NCBI GenBank assembly: GCA_017654935.2
Contig: CM065691.1
Span: forward strand, 29,945,764-30,009,763
DNA: 64,000 nt
From: Phymorhynchus buccinoides
Taxonomy: Eukaryota; Mollusca; Gastropoda; Neogastropoda; Raphitomidae
Reading direction: 5' to 3'
A program made the translations under genes and the position numbers. Each line of letters starts with the position of its first letter. Position 1 is the stretch's first letter. The notes beneath the pieces were generated by a model that had not been told where the DNA came from, did not search any database, and saw only the letters and a list, made by a program, of their open reading frames with translations. This document shows positions 50,186 through 62,064 of this stretch, piece by piece.

Positions 50186-53100
50186 GTGCGTGTGTGTGTG
50201 TCTGTCTATCTGTCTGTAAGTGGGTGGGGGGATATTCCTGTCTGATGTAAATTTATGTGACTATCTGTAACTTGTTTTAGGTAATTTATTTCCTCTTTTT
50301 AAAAAAAAACCCACAACATATACAGCATACATTTATCAATCATGCAAACACAGCCTTAACTTGAATGCACAAATAAAAATCAGTTTGCTAAAGACAACAT
50401 TCTATGTGATCATGACACATTTGTTTTATGTGCACCATAACAGCATGACACATAATTCAAGCAAAACTATCCACCACATCATAGCACGTAACCAGAATAA
50501 TTAATATGTTTAAAATTGCTGATTTCAAGCATATTCTTTTTAACAGAAACACAATAACAGAAAATGAAGTCTTGTAAAGGTGGAGCAACATAGAAAACAC
50601 AAACCCTCAGAAAAATAAAATGATAAATATTATTTTTAAAGTAGAGCTGAGGAGTAAGAACATTCTTGATTTAAAAACAAAACAAAAAACATTAAAACAC
50701 ACTAGCAAAATCATAGTGAAGGTTTACTTGTCCTACGGTTAATCACCCTTATGTCTAAACATAAATTTGTGCTAGCCATTGAAAGAAAAATAAACCAAAA
50801 AGAGCACCTTTTAAAGGCATTTCAGATACTCTAAACAAATGAAACAGTCACCATGCAAAACCAAAGCATATGACATAATTATCGTCGGTGAAATTCAAAA
50901 ACCTCGTATCTCGATTTATTTTTTTGTTTTGTTAGATACATAATTAGCTCTCTAATTCTTCCCGCCACCTTCCACCAAAAGCTTGTATCTCTAACGACTT
51001 TCTATCTGGGGCAAATGAGGTTGTGAAAATAGAAGAAAAAACAAATTTTTTTAAAAGTAATTTTAACGAAATGCAGGACTAAACTCACAATGTCTTGAAC
51101 AACATATTCATCATACTCATAGTTAATCAATTGTTGTCAACGCGGTTAATTTTAAAGTTTTTTTTTCATTTTTCTCAAAACTACCAAAATTGAGATACAA
51201 GGTTTTTGAATTTCACCGATGCTTTGGTTTTGCATGGTGACTGTTGCTTATGAGCACAAAGAACCCTAATTACCCCCCTTTTGGTTTTTCTTGTTCTTTA
51301 CTCAATCATTTTATCTGTAGTTATTGGAAGGGATAAAATGAAAAGCAGGAAGGGCAAAGTTCCGGCAGGCCACCTTGGTGGGATCATGGGGCGCAGTGGT
51401 TTGTAGGGATGGGGGGAGGGGGGGTACGAAGCCCCCACAGCTGCAGCTGAAGTGCTTTGGGGTATATTTTTACTAATGAAATGAGAGCATTTAGAGCCAG
51501 CTTTCATTTCTTAAACAATAAAATGTAAAACAATTCTCATTCCAGAACAACTATTCTTCAATAAAGTATTGCAAATTCTTGATTTCAGAAAAACTAACAA
51601 AGCTAAAATCAGGATTCCTGCTTTTTTTGCCATGTGGTTTCATCTATACTATTGAGATTTTAGTTTTCTTACCTTCAAAGACATTGAACTAAAAGACAAA
51701 ATACACACACAGGAAATAATACACAGAGGATTTGAATTTATTTTTTTTAACGGTTTTAAATGGTCTTAAATGCTACTCAGAAGACAAAGAAAAGGGAAAA
51801 TAAACGACAGTTTGACATTAAAATAATAAACCAACGTAACTAACACAAATTCACACACACACACAGACGATAAAAAAAGCTGTCAAGCTTATTCCTTTAT
51901 CCTCAATAAAGATTGTTTTGACTTGACGCACACAGTCACACACAGAATTGATTTTTCTTTTTCAAAGATTTCAACAGACCAAGATTCAAGGCAAAACAAA
52001 CAAAATATCAACAAAAGAACAACATAATGCTCCAGTTAACAACTCAGGAAATACCAGTAAACAACTAAGGAGATCCCCAAACAACAAGTAAAGCAAAACG
52101 AATGAGCACTGGGAAACCGTCCCATCAATTCTACTATAATTTTAGGACTACAAGGCATCGAAAACACAGTACCGTAAATTTCGTGTTATAAGGCGATATT
52201 TTTTTCTCCAATTTCTACCTATGCGCCTAATAAACGAGGGTGCCGTATTAGTGAACAAAATCATGAGAAGAGAGGCAACGATTGCCGTGTTCAGTACAGT
52301 CTACTGGGAGTCAAGACATCGAAAGTGGTCACAAGTCGCCGATACGACGAATACTCACGTTAAAATGCTTCAAAATCCCTATTATCGTCCGAGATACCGT
52401 CCAACAGATACCATAACCCTTCATTGGATGCAAAAAGCATCGCTATAGAACTTAAAATGCCATAATTCTATCAGTTTTCACGAAGAATTGTTTAAACACA
52501 ACTGCAGGAAGCAGCTCAAACGGAAGTTTGATTATTTGAAAGGGGAGCCAACTCTCGTTTATGACACATGGCGGTCGGTAAGCGTTTACAGGACGCGTAC
52601 AGGCTTCAAAGTTTACTTACAAATTTTTCTTGAAAATTGCCCTATTCGCCTTATACACAGCAGCGCCTAATGATCCAAAAAATACGGAATATTGCAAATC
52701 AGTTCAAGATGGCTTCACTCTTCTTCAGTCTTAAAGCTATCAGACCTTAAAAAAAGAAATGTGTCTTGATTAGGAGGAAATGATCAGTTATCAACACTTT
52801 TTGCTTCTTTTATTTTCTGCACACATGTGCCTTTCTCATGAAATTTTACATGAGCAAAAACAAACATGTACATCTTTTCAAAGAAAACACTTTCTTATTC
52901 ATCCTTTCTATTTTCTAAATGGAAAATTAAAAAATGTTGTCATCAAGTCTAATAGTAATACTGATACTTTTGTTACTTACCGATACTTTTGTTACTTGTG
53001 TCATTTTTATCCAAATGCTCGGATAAAGATTTTTTGACTAAAATTGAAATGGCACAATCGATTTCATGACCACAAAGACATCTGTCACTGTCGGTCACCA

Positions 53101-55188
53101 TCATAATCCGAATGAGGGTATACATGTAATAGTTAGCCAGGTATTTTTAACTGCTAATGAAGCATCCATTTCCAACTTAGATCAAATTCAGAATTGATAG
53201 CTCTCAAAGACACACAGCCCATTAAATAAGGTCTAATAAGCTCAAAGATATTTTGGCAGCCTCACCAGAGATGTTAAACCGAATACACTGAATTTATCTA
53301 CACAGAGCTTGTTTCTGATCAAGTGAGATGCCATGCCTGAGCAGAGACAAACCTTATCGCCTTGTAGTTCCTAAAACTATAGTAATTTATGCCTCACCCA
53401 AATCGCTGATGACTGCACATGAAAGGAAAGATTCCCTTTTCAGATTTATAGTATCATTTGTACATTGCATAAATTGTACTTAACTTAGCACACGAACAAT
53501 TCCGCTTTTAACTAGTAGCATTACATACTTCCCATAGTACATTAAAAAAAGAAACAACAAACAAACCCTCATAAGATACCCAAACAAATTCATGGATTAG
53601 TATTATTTCTTAAGTGAAATAGGTTTCAAAATCAGTAATGACTAGTGGTATCGTAGTTTTAATTTCTAATTTCAAAATCCCAATAGCATATAAAATTTAA
53701 AAAAAAAAAAAAAGGCCCCCAAAATATGTTAGAATGAAAATTTGTAAAACACTCACAGAACCCCGGGTCTCCAACATTTTGCTCATCAACTTTTCAGCTT
53801 GCTCCCTTGTGCACTCAAAACTTTCTCGAGTCTGCAAAAGATTTTAGGTCCAACCATCTCTGCTCAATAACAAAAACAAACAAACAAACAAAAAAGCAAC
53901 CAAAGCCAGCATTTTTATCAATTGCAGTTATGTTGAATGATGATAATATACAAAATCATAAAATCGATATTATAATTAAAAGGTATGAAATAAAGGCAGT
54001 AACAAGTCTTAAAATTCTTTTTAATATCCAAAAATACTATTACAGTAATCTGTAATCTATTTTCCAAGTTATATTTCAAGTGGTTTATAAATTTAAGTCA
54101 ACGAAATTTCAGGAGGTAGGGTGGGGGTGGGGGTGGGGGGTTGTGTGTTTGAGTAACATTGCAGTTACATAAAGCTTATTTAGTTAAAAAGGAAAGATGC
54201 ACAGTTAAGCCTTTCAGGGGACTAATCTTTAGAAAGGTCAAGACGGCAAGTTCCAGTGCTTACCCTCTGAAGTAGAAGGCGCAGATATGTATCATACTGC
54301 TTGAACTCCTCAAAACTGTCGTAACCTGCAATACAAGGCAACAAGCATGAGATTTAAGAGAAATAAACCACTATCCTTTTGCACAATTCTTCTTTAAGGG
54401 AATTGGGATATAAAAATTCACTATTGTTTGTTCAGATTCTAAAAGTCTGAATGACCTTTAACTGAAATTCAAACTTAACATAACGGAAACTTAATGAAAC
54501 TATGCCATGATGTGGCCCTCTATCAACTTTTGTCAAGACCAAGAAAATCAAGAACGAAAACAAACACAGATTGTAGAATTGTTTAAAGACCCACTAGATC
54601 ACGTGTCAAAATCACGGGTTTCACATGTTTTCCCTCTTATAGCTGGTAAGAAAGCTTGTTTTGACCAGGTTTGACTCCCATACAAATGCCCCTAAATTGA
54701 AAACGAAACATCATTTTAAAGAGAAGCCTCAATTTGAAGTTGGGGGCATTTGTATGTGGGTCACACTCACAGCTACCCAGAAAAAAACCAAGGGACTTAA
54801 TCATGGTGGGTCAGTGGGTCTTTAAAAATATTTCAGGTAACACATGAAACTTGCTCCTGCATGGGTAACAATCAAATTTTGGTGTTTTTTCCCCCGAATT
54901 AGCCCCTTCTCTGCTGGAGATATATTTAGAAATTATCTTATAAAATCGAAGAGAGACCTGCTAGACTCAATCTGAGAAAACAGTCTAGAGATATATCTTT
55001 TCTGACTTAGCTAAGACAAAAACTATCATTACAGGACCATGACATCAAAAGTTATGATGTCATCAATAACATCATACTTCCCCTAGTAGACACAGGAGCA
55101 GTATGAAACAGAAAGTAAGTTAATGGAGGTGAGAAGCTGGCAGGTTGAAGATTAAGGGGGGGGTGAGGGAGAGAGAGAGAGAGGGAGA

Positions 55189-55226
<38 letters not shown>

Positions 55227-58200
55227 AAGACAGAGAGACAGAGAGAGAGACAAAGAGAGAGAAGCAGAGAGAAACAGATGAAAGAGGAAAAAAGAAGAGA
55301 AAGAGAGGTAGAAGGGAAAGATGGAGTGAGAGAGAGAGATTCAGAGGAGAACATTACCTTGATGATAGAAAGACAGCCAGCTCCACATGTACCCCAGCAA
55401 CTGTAACCAACGAACATGTCAACTTTTTCACCATCTCTTCTAGCTAGAGACATTTCATCTTAATGAAAGCATCATACTATTCATAGGTAACTAAAGTAAA
55501 ACCTTTAAATTCAAAAACAGAATAAAAAAAGCTAATTTTACCTAGTTTATTCTCTGAGTAAAATTTTTCTGATAGAACAGTCCTTATAACTTTGTCACTG
55601 TCGGATACATGTTGTTATTGTTGTTGTTGTCATTCCCTGGCTTAAAGACTCCAGGGATCATTCCAACAACCAAAGCACTTGAACACTATGGTACAAATGC
55701 ACCAGCTAGAGTTGAGAACATTACATGTGTGACCGTTTATGATTACCCCACCAGGTTGGTAGCCACACTCCAACTTCGGAGGATGTGGGATACATAAATC
55801 CACAGGGTTATCGTCATTTCACTTCCTGTAGTGTTCAATTGCTTTCGGCTGTAAGGATGATCCCTGGAGTCTTTAAGCCAGGGAACGACAACAACAACAT
55901 CATTTCACTGTTCAGACTAGCTTGCTTTGTCACCATCTATAGCACATTTGGTAAATGCCAGTATTAAGCCGAATCTGACAAGAAAAAATAAAAATACACT
56001 CCTTCTTTTCTGAGTAAAACGAGTCAGTTGATTTATACATATTATAACACAAGTGCTTGGATGGTAATTGGTATCACCTTAATCATCAGTAAGAGCAAGA
56101 CTTGCACACACTATGAGAGCACAGAGAAATAATTTGAAATAGCTGAAATCATTAGCAAAAGTATTTAGTAGAAAGAAAAAAAGATTTTGAAAGGACTCCT
56201 TTGGTGCAAAAACGCACTGTTATATAAATTACTGACTGTTAAATCACAATAAAGTCTGAACTGATGCTAGTCACTCACTCTTTCTCTAATGCGAGTATAA
56301 TGCACGTACATATCGTCGCTGTCCGACGCTAACCGTGTATTTACACAATCAGTGATTTTACAGGGGCATCAAAAAACATATTGTCACCTGCTACAAAGTC
56401 AATCCCCATTTGATATATGCTTGACCCTTCTTCTTTACCGATGAGTAAACATGTGACACAATAAAAGTTGCATTAATACCCAAACTTTTCGTGATAATTC
56501 AGTTACACGGTTAGTCACAAAGTTAGTGCATTGTTCTCACAATGGGAGATACGACAGCTGCCGGCAGTTACACGATTAGCGTGACCAGTTACACGCTTAT
56601 CGCGTCAAAACCATCAACAACCAGCCACATACACGATTATTTCCGTGGTATCATGTGACAAATTTGAGCATTTTCATTGGTCGCAGACACAAGATATTTA
56701 TAGAAGACCTGCGTGGAAGGAGTTTCAGAAAAAAATCTATTTTTGTCAAATTTTGTAGATACACGGTTAGCGTCGGACAGCGACGATATGTGCAAAACAA
56801 ACAAACAAACAAACACACACACTGAAGACAGACACATTATTCTCACTTACAATCTCAACAAATTCAAACTTCTTTTTCTCCTGGGCCTCTTGCAGTTTGA
56901 GCACATACTTCATCGACGCCTGGTAAAAGCCTCGCTTCTCCATCTCTACCTGCGCATCAGCCTGAGCCACAGAAGCACAAAACCAAATGGATCAGCCTTT
57001 TAATTTTTATATGATTATGATTGTATGAATAGGCAGTTTGTCTTTGCATGCAAGGCAGCCAGCAAGTCCTTGGTACGCCCTTCCACCTGTGGAAGGCTTC
57101 AAGTCCCGGATCTGAGCAATGCCCTTCCCCCCTCTCCCCACCCCCCCCCCCCCCCCCAATTCTCCCTCTACTACCCCGCCCTACCCTGCCTTTCACCCCT
57201 CCCTCTCCCCTGTCCCCCATCTCCACCATATCCCAACCATAAAGGCCGATCATCCGGGCGGCGAAGACACCATCAGCTTTTCTGCCTGGCTGGAGTCCCC
57301 CAGTTCCAACGACAGAACCGTCAAAATAATGATGGTGGTTGTTTAACCAAAGAAAAAAAGAAAGAAAAGTCTTTAGTACTAAAATAGCGAACAAAAACAC
57401 TGGGAAATCTTAGCAGCACTTCTAACTGGCACTTGAATATTTTATCAAATTGAAGCATGGTTCAACATACAATGTATATTCCTGGCTATTACATAGCCCC
57501 TCTGCAAACAACTCATAGCTAACAACTTAAAGAAGCTTCATTGAACAACACTTGCAGGTTATGTGTTGAAAAGTGTTGCTCACATATATTTGGGGGTGGG
57601 GCATTTAATAAATTCTCATTTGTATATTTTCACAATAGTGTTGATCAAATGCATCACAAATGAAAAGAAGAAGAAAAAAAGTAATTAGCAGGGACAATGT
57701 TGAAGAAGTAGTTAGCAGTGACAACGGATACTTTAAAAGACCCAAGTTTCATATGATAAAAGTCCCAAATTCTACTCTGATACTAAATCAGCTGTTGTTA
57801 AATAACTTTGATCTATTCAAAAACCTAATGATTTATCTAAAAATTAACAAGTAGTCACATTATCATGTAATACCTCTTTCAACTGACTGTCGTTGATCTT
57901 CCCTTTGATGTTGAGGTAGCGTTCCTGTGACTGGTAGAATTTGGAAGTCTCTTTCTCAAAGTACTTTTTCTCCTCCTGCACAAACACAACCGGGAGTTAC
58001 TCAAAGCTACCTGACGAACACTGCATGGAGTATGCAGCCCTCTACGATTGCATTTTGACTCAATCGCCAATGGCTAGTAAACGAAATATTTCAGTCACCA
58101 GCACATATTTTTTTTGGCTTCATCGCGTTGATCTAGTTTGTTAAAACCAACAGCAGCTGTTGACGCTTCCTCATCAGTATTGGCACTAAGCACACTATCA

Positions 58201-59007
58201 CGACACACATATCGTCTGCTTTTTGAGTGTGCAGTCAGATATTCCCTCTTGAGAGTTACACATCCGGAAAGAAAGTCTGTGTTACCAGCGCTGCTGTGAG
58301 CCTTAGCTTTGCAATGTTTGCACATTGTTACATTTATCTCTGCATCATACAGCAACCACTCAAAATCTTTTAGCCATTTGTTTCAATTTTCGTGTTGGCT
58401 GCATTTTGCCTTGCAAAGCTTCTGCACGTGATGGGGTGTGAGTTTTTTGTTAGAGGTAGATGGCTGTTCAGAATCTGATGAAACCCTACCTGGATCATTT
58501 TGCTTGTCATCGTGTTTGTCTAATTACTGGTAGTTCTGCCTTGTTGGTTTATTGCAACAGCGAAAAAAACGCAGATTTCTGTTCAGGTTGGTTTCTCTTT
58601 CGACTCGCCATTTTCCAAGAAAGTCACGGCTGCAGCAGTTGATAAAGAAAGCGTCTGCTACCATTGTCCGCGAAAGCGAAGCATTCTGATTGGCTACAGA
58701 TAAGTGTGGGTCCGAGCCTTGCATGCTGACTTTAGCTGAGACATTCAGGGATAGTGATGCCTATGCGGCCAAATTCCCGCCTCATGCGTTGCCGACTCAA
58801 CTAGGCCGACCTGCCTGCGGGAAATTCCCCGAAGAGCCTGGCGAGCGGCAGTCAGAATTTTTACTGGCCATTGGCGATTGATTTACATTTATTCAGTCGC
58901 CAGGACAAAATTTAAGTTGCCAATGCGAGTGATTTACTCGCATTGTAGAGGGCTGGTATGTGTGCATGTGTGTAGGCAAGCGTGTGTGAGCGTATGTGTG
59001 CATGTGT

Positions 59008-59052
<45 letters not shown>

Positions 59053-59160
59053 TTTCATTTAACGTCTATCCACTACACGTGATATTAGACATAAAAAAAA
59101 GATTAAAAAAAGAGAGAGGGCATACATAAAGGTGAATATGTGCTTGTGTACTTGCATGTA

Positions 59161-59253
<93 letters not shown>

Positions 59254-61042
59254 ATTGTCCATTACATATAAGTGAAGTTTATCAGGTAAGCATAAGCTAA
59301 AAAAAACCAATAAAAAACCCCAAACCTCATCAATTATAAAATTCAAAAATCCAAAGATCAATAAACAATAAAACAACTATAACAACAAAGAGCCTTGCCC
59401 TCTCCCTCCCCTGCCAATTTTGAGCGTGTGTGTATGAGTTTGTGTGAGTATGTGTGTGTGATTGTGATTGTGTATCATGTGTCTCTGTGCGTGTGTGTGT
59501 GTTTGTGTGCATGTGTGTGTGTGCGTGTCTGTGTGTGTGCGCTAGTCTGTGTCTCTGTTTCTATGCATGTGTGCTTTTTTTAATTTTAGCATTCCCTTGT
59601 TTATCAAGCCTACAACATAACCTCACAAGCATATTTAAACACAACAATGACATTTACCTTGACTGCACCAAGGTTTTCTTTTCTGAAACTCTCCAGCCGT
59701 CGAACAAACTCACTTTCAGATGATTCAATCTGGAAAACAACATCATTATTCTGGATTATGATTTTTTTTAAATCAATGTTAACACCAAAACCAATAGGCA
59801 ATACAAAGGATGTTTTCCAGCTGTCATACTCATAGTGTCAATAAGATTCATTCAATATGAATTTAACTTGAAAAAGAAGAAAATTTCTTATTTTTTGATA
59901 GTTTTCCTGTCTTTGTTCTTTTTTAAAATATTTTAGCTTTAAGTCAAGTCTCATCACAAGAATGTGAAGTATGAACACTTTTAAAAGTAAAGGCAGAGGC
60001 TCGGGGTACGGGCCCTTTATCTCTCATTCTCCAGGCTACGGGTATGGTGCTCAATCACGGTACGCATAAATTGTGCGCAAATGTCCTAAAAAACTACTAA
60101 CATTAACTCCGACATGTTCCTAACCCTATCCCTAACCCTATTCCTTACCAAGATGAGCTAATATACGAAATAAGAAAATGCATTTGTTGACGAAAAATTT
60201 GACTAGGAAGAGTTACTATCCCTGAACATGGTCTGAGTGTTGCAAACTGGCACTTGAATATTTTGACGAAAAATTTGACTAGGAAGAGTTAGGGTTAGGG
60301 TTAGGGTTAACTCCTAACCCTAACCTCTAGCCACTGTGAAAAGTAAAACTGTAAAATCCACTTCAATAAAAAGTTTGTGATTTTTATTTTACAAAAATCA
60401 ACTGCAGACAAACTGCAGTTATCTTACCATATTTTCCCTCTGTTCTTCAATGATACTGATGTATCGGCTGAACTCTGCCAAAGACATTCCTGCAAACAGA
60501 TATCACCACAGTATGCCACTTTTTTGGCCAGTCTGTCATTTCTGACCAGGGTTCCCAGGGACCCCCATTTGGGGGTCTATGAACTTAAGCACTAAAATTC
60601 TACAGGACCCTCTAAAACTAGTAAACAAATGTGCAGGGGTTCCCAGGGATGCACTAGAAAAATTCTTTTTAGCATTCGCTATGGCACTGGGATCCTCTAT
60701 CCCGCTTCTAGGACCCTCTATAATGTAAGTGAAGGAGTCCCTGGGACCCCTTGTTTTGCGGGACGATTGGGAGCCCTGCTGACTATGACTGTCAGACAGC
60801 AGAGGGGACAGCTGATATTCCAGAAGGCTGGGCAAGAATTTATATAATAGTGGAGATACCTTGCCCAGGGTACATTCCCATTCGCTAAGCCAAAGGGATT
60901 TGAGGACAGATGGCATTGGGAAGGTCCCCAAAGGCCAACCAATCCCTTCGGCTACAGCACAAACTACTATTCCAATCATGATACATCAACATTATCATGC
61001 ATTTAAAGACATACATGTGTCAACAGAAAGAGAAAGAGAAAA

Positions 61043-61073
<31 letters not shown>

Positions 61074-61298
61074 GAGAGGGGGAGAGAGAGAGAGAGAAGG
61101 AGAGGAGATAAATCTTGAGATAGAGGAACCCAAGAGAGAAAGATCAATAATAATAATAATAATAATAGCGCTTCCACCTCAAAATCAAATGAACCCAAAG
61201 CGCTTTACGGTTAAGTGATCATTTTATAAAAACAAGAAGCAACAAAAAACAGTATTCAAATTTTCAAAGTAGTTCAAATGGTGTGCAAGCTAATTATA

Positions 61299-61339
<41 letters not shown>

Positions 61340-61484
61340 CTTTCTCTCTCTCACACACATGCAACACATACAATGATACATACACACACACATCACACAC
61401 ACACACACACGCGCGACACACACACACACTCTCTCTCTCTCTCTTTCTCTCTCTCTCACACACATGTACACACACACATACATA

Positions 61485-61573
<89 letters not shown>

Positions 61574-62008
61574 GCACACACACACACACACACACACACC
61601 ATCTGGCATCTACCCAAGACAAAGAGGGTAAAACTGAAATAGAGAGTGAAAGAGAAAAGAGAAAGTGAGAGAGGGGCAATATAATATTATGTTTTTTTTC
61701 ATGTTTAAAATGTAATTACCGGTAGTTCAAATGGTGTGCATACATTACATGTGTACAATTTGGGAGGGGGGGGGGGGGACGATTGAGGAAAGGTGGATAC
61801 ATGATTCTGACTGCGCATTTGAATTTTAAGTCAATGCAAGTCATCATACATGTGGGAAACAGTGTGTGTGTGTATCACTGTATCATGTGTGTATGTTACA
61901 ATTATAACTTAATCAAGTTAATATGTTAACATTAGGGAGTCCCAATGATTTTTTTTAATCTGCCAGCCAAAGAAAAACCTGAGTATCACACACATTAGTT
62001 CTTATTTG

Positions 62009-62064
<56 letters not shown>

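Noticed and set aside
57025..57387. Pro-rich protein
   Set aside because: It is the pyrimidine-rich 3' end of a LINE copy; the same structure follows the LINE stop codon at 63186.
60118..60338. A chromosome end
   Set aside because: Only a few telomere units, in both orientations, with GRAF exons on both sides. It is interstitial.
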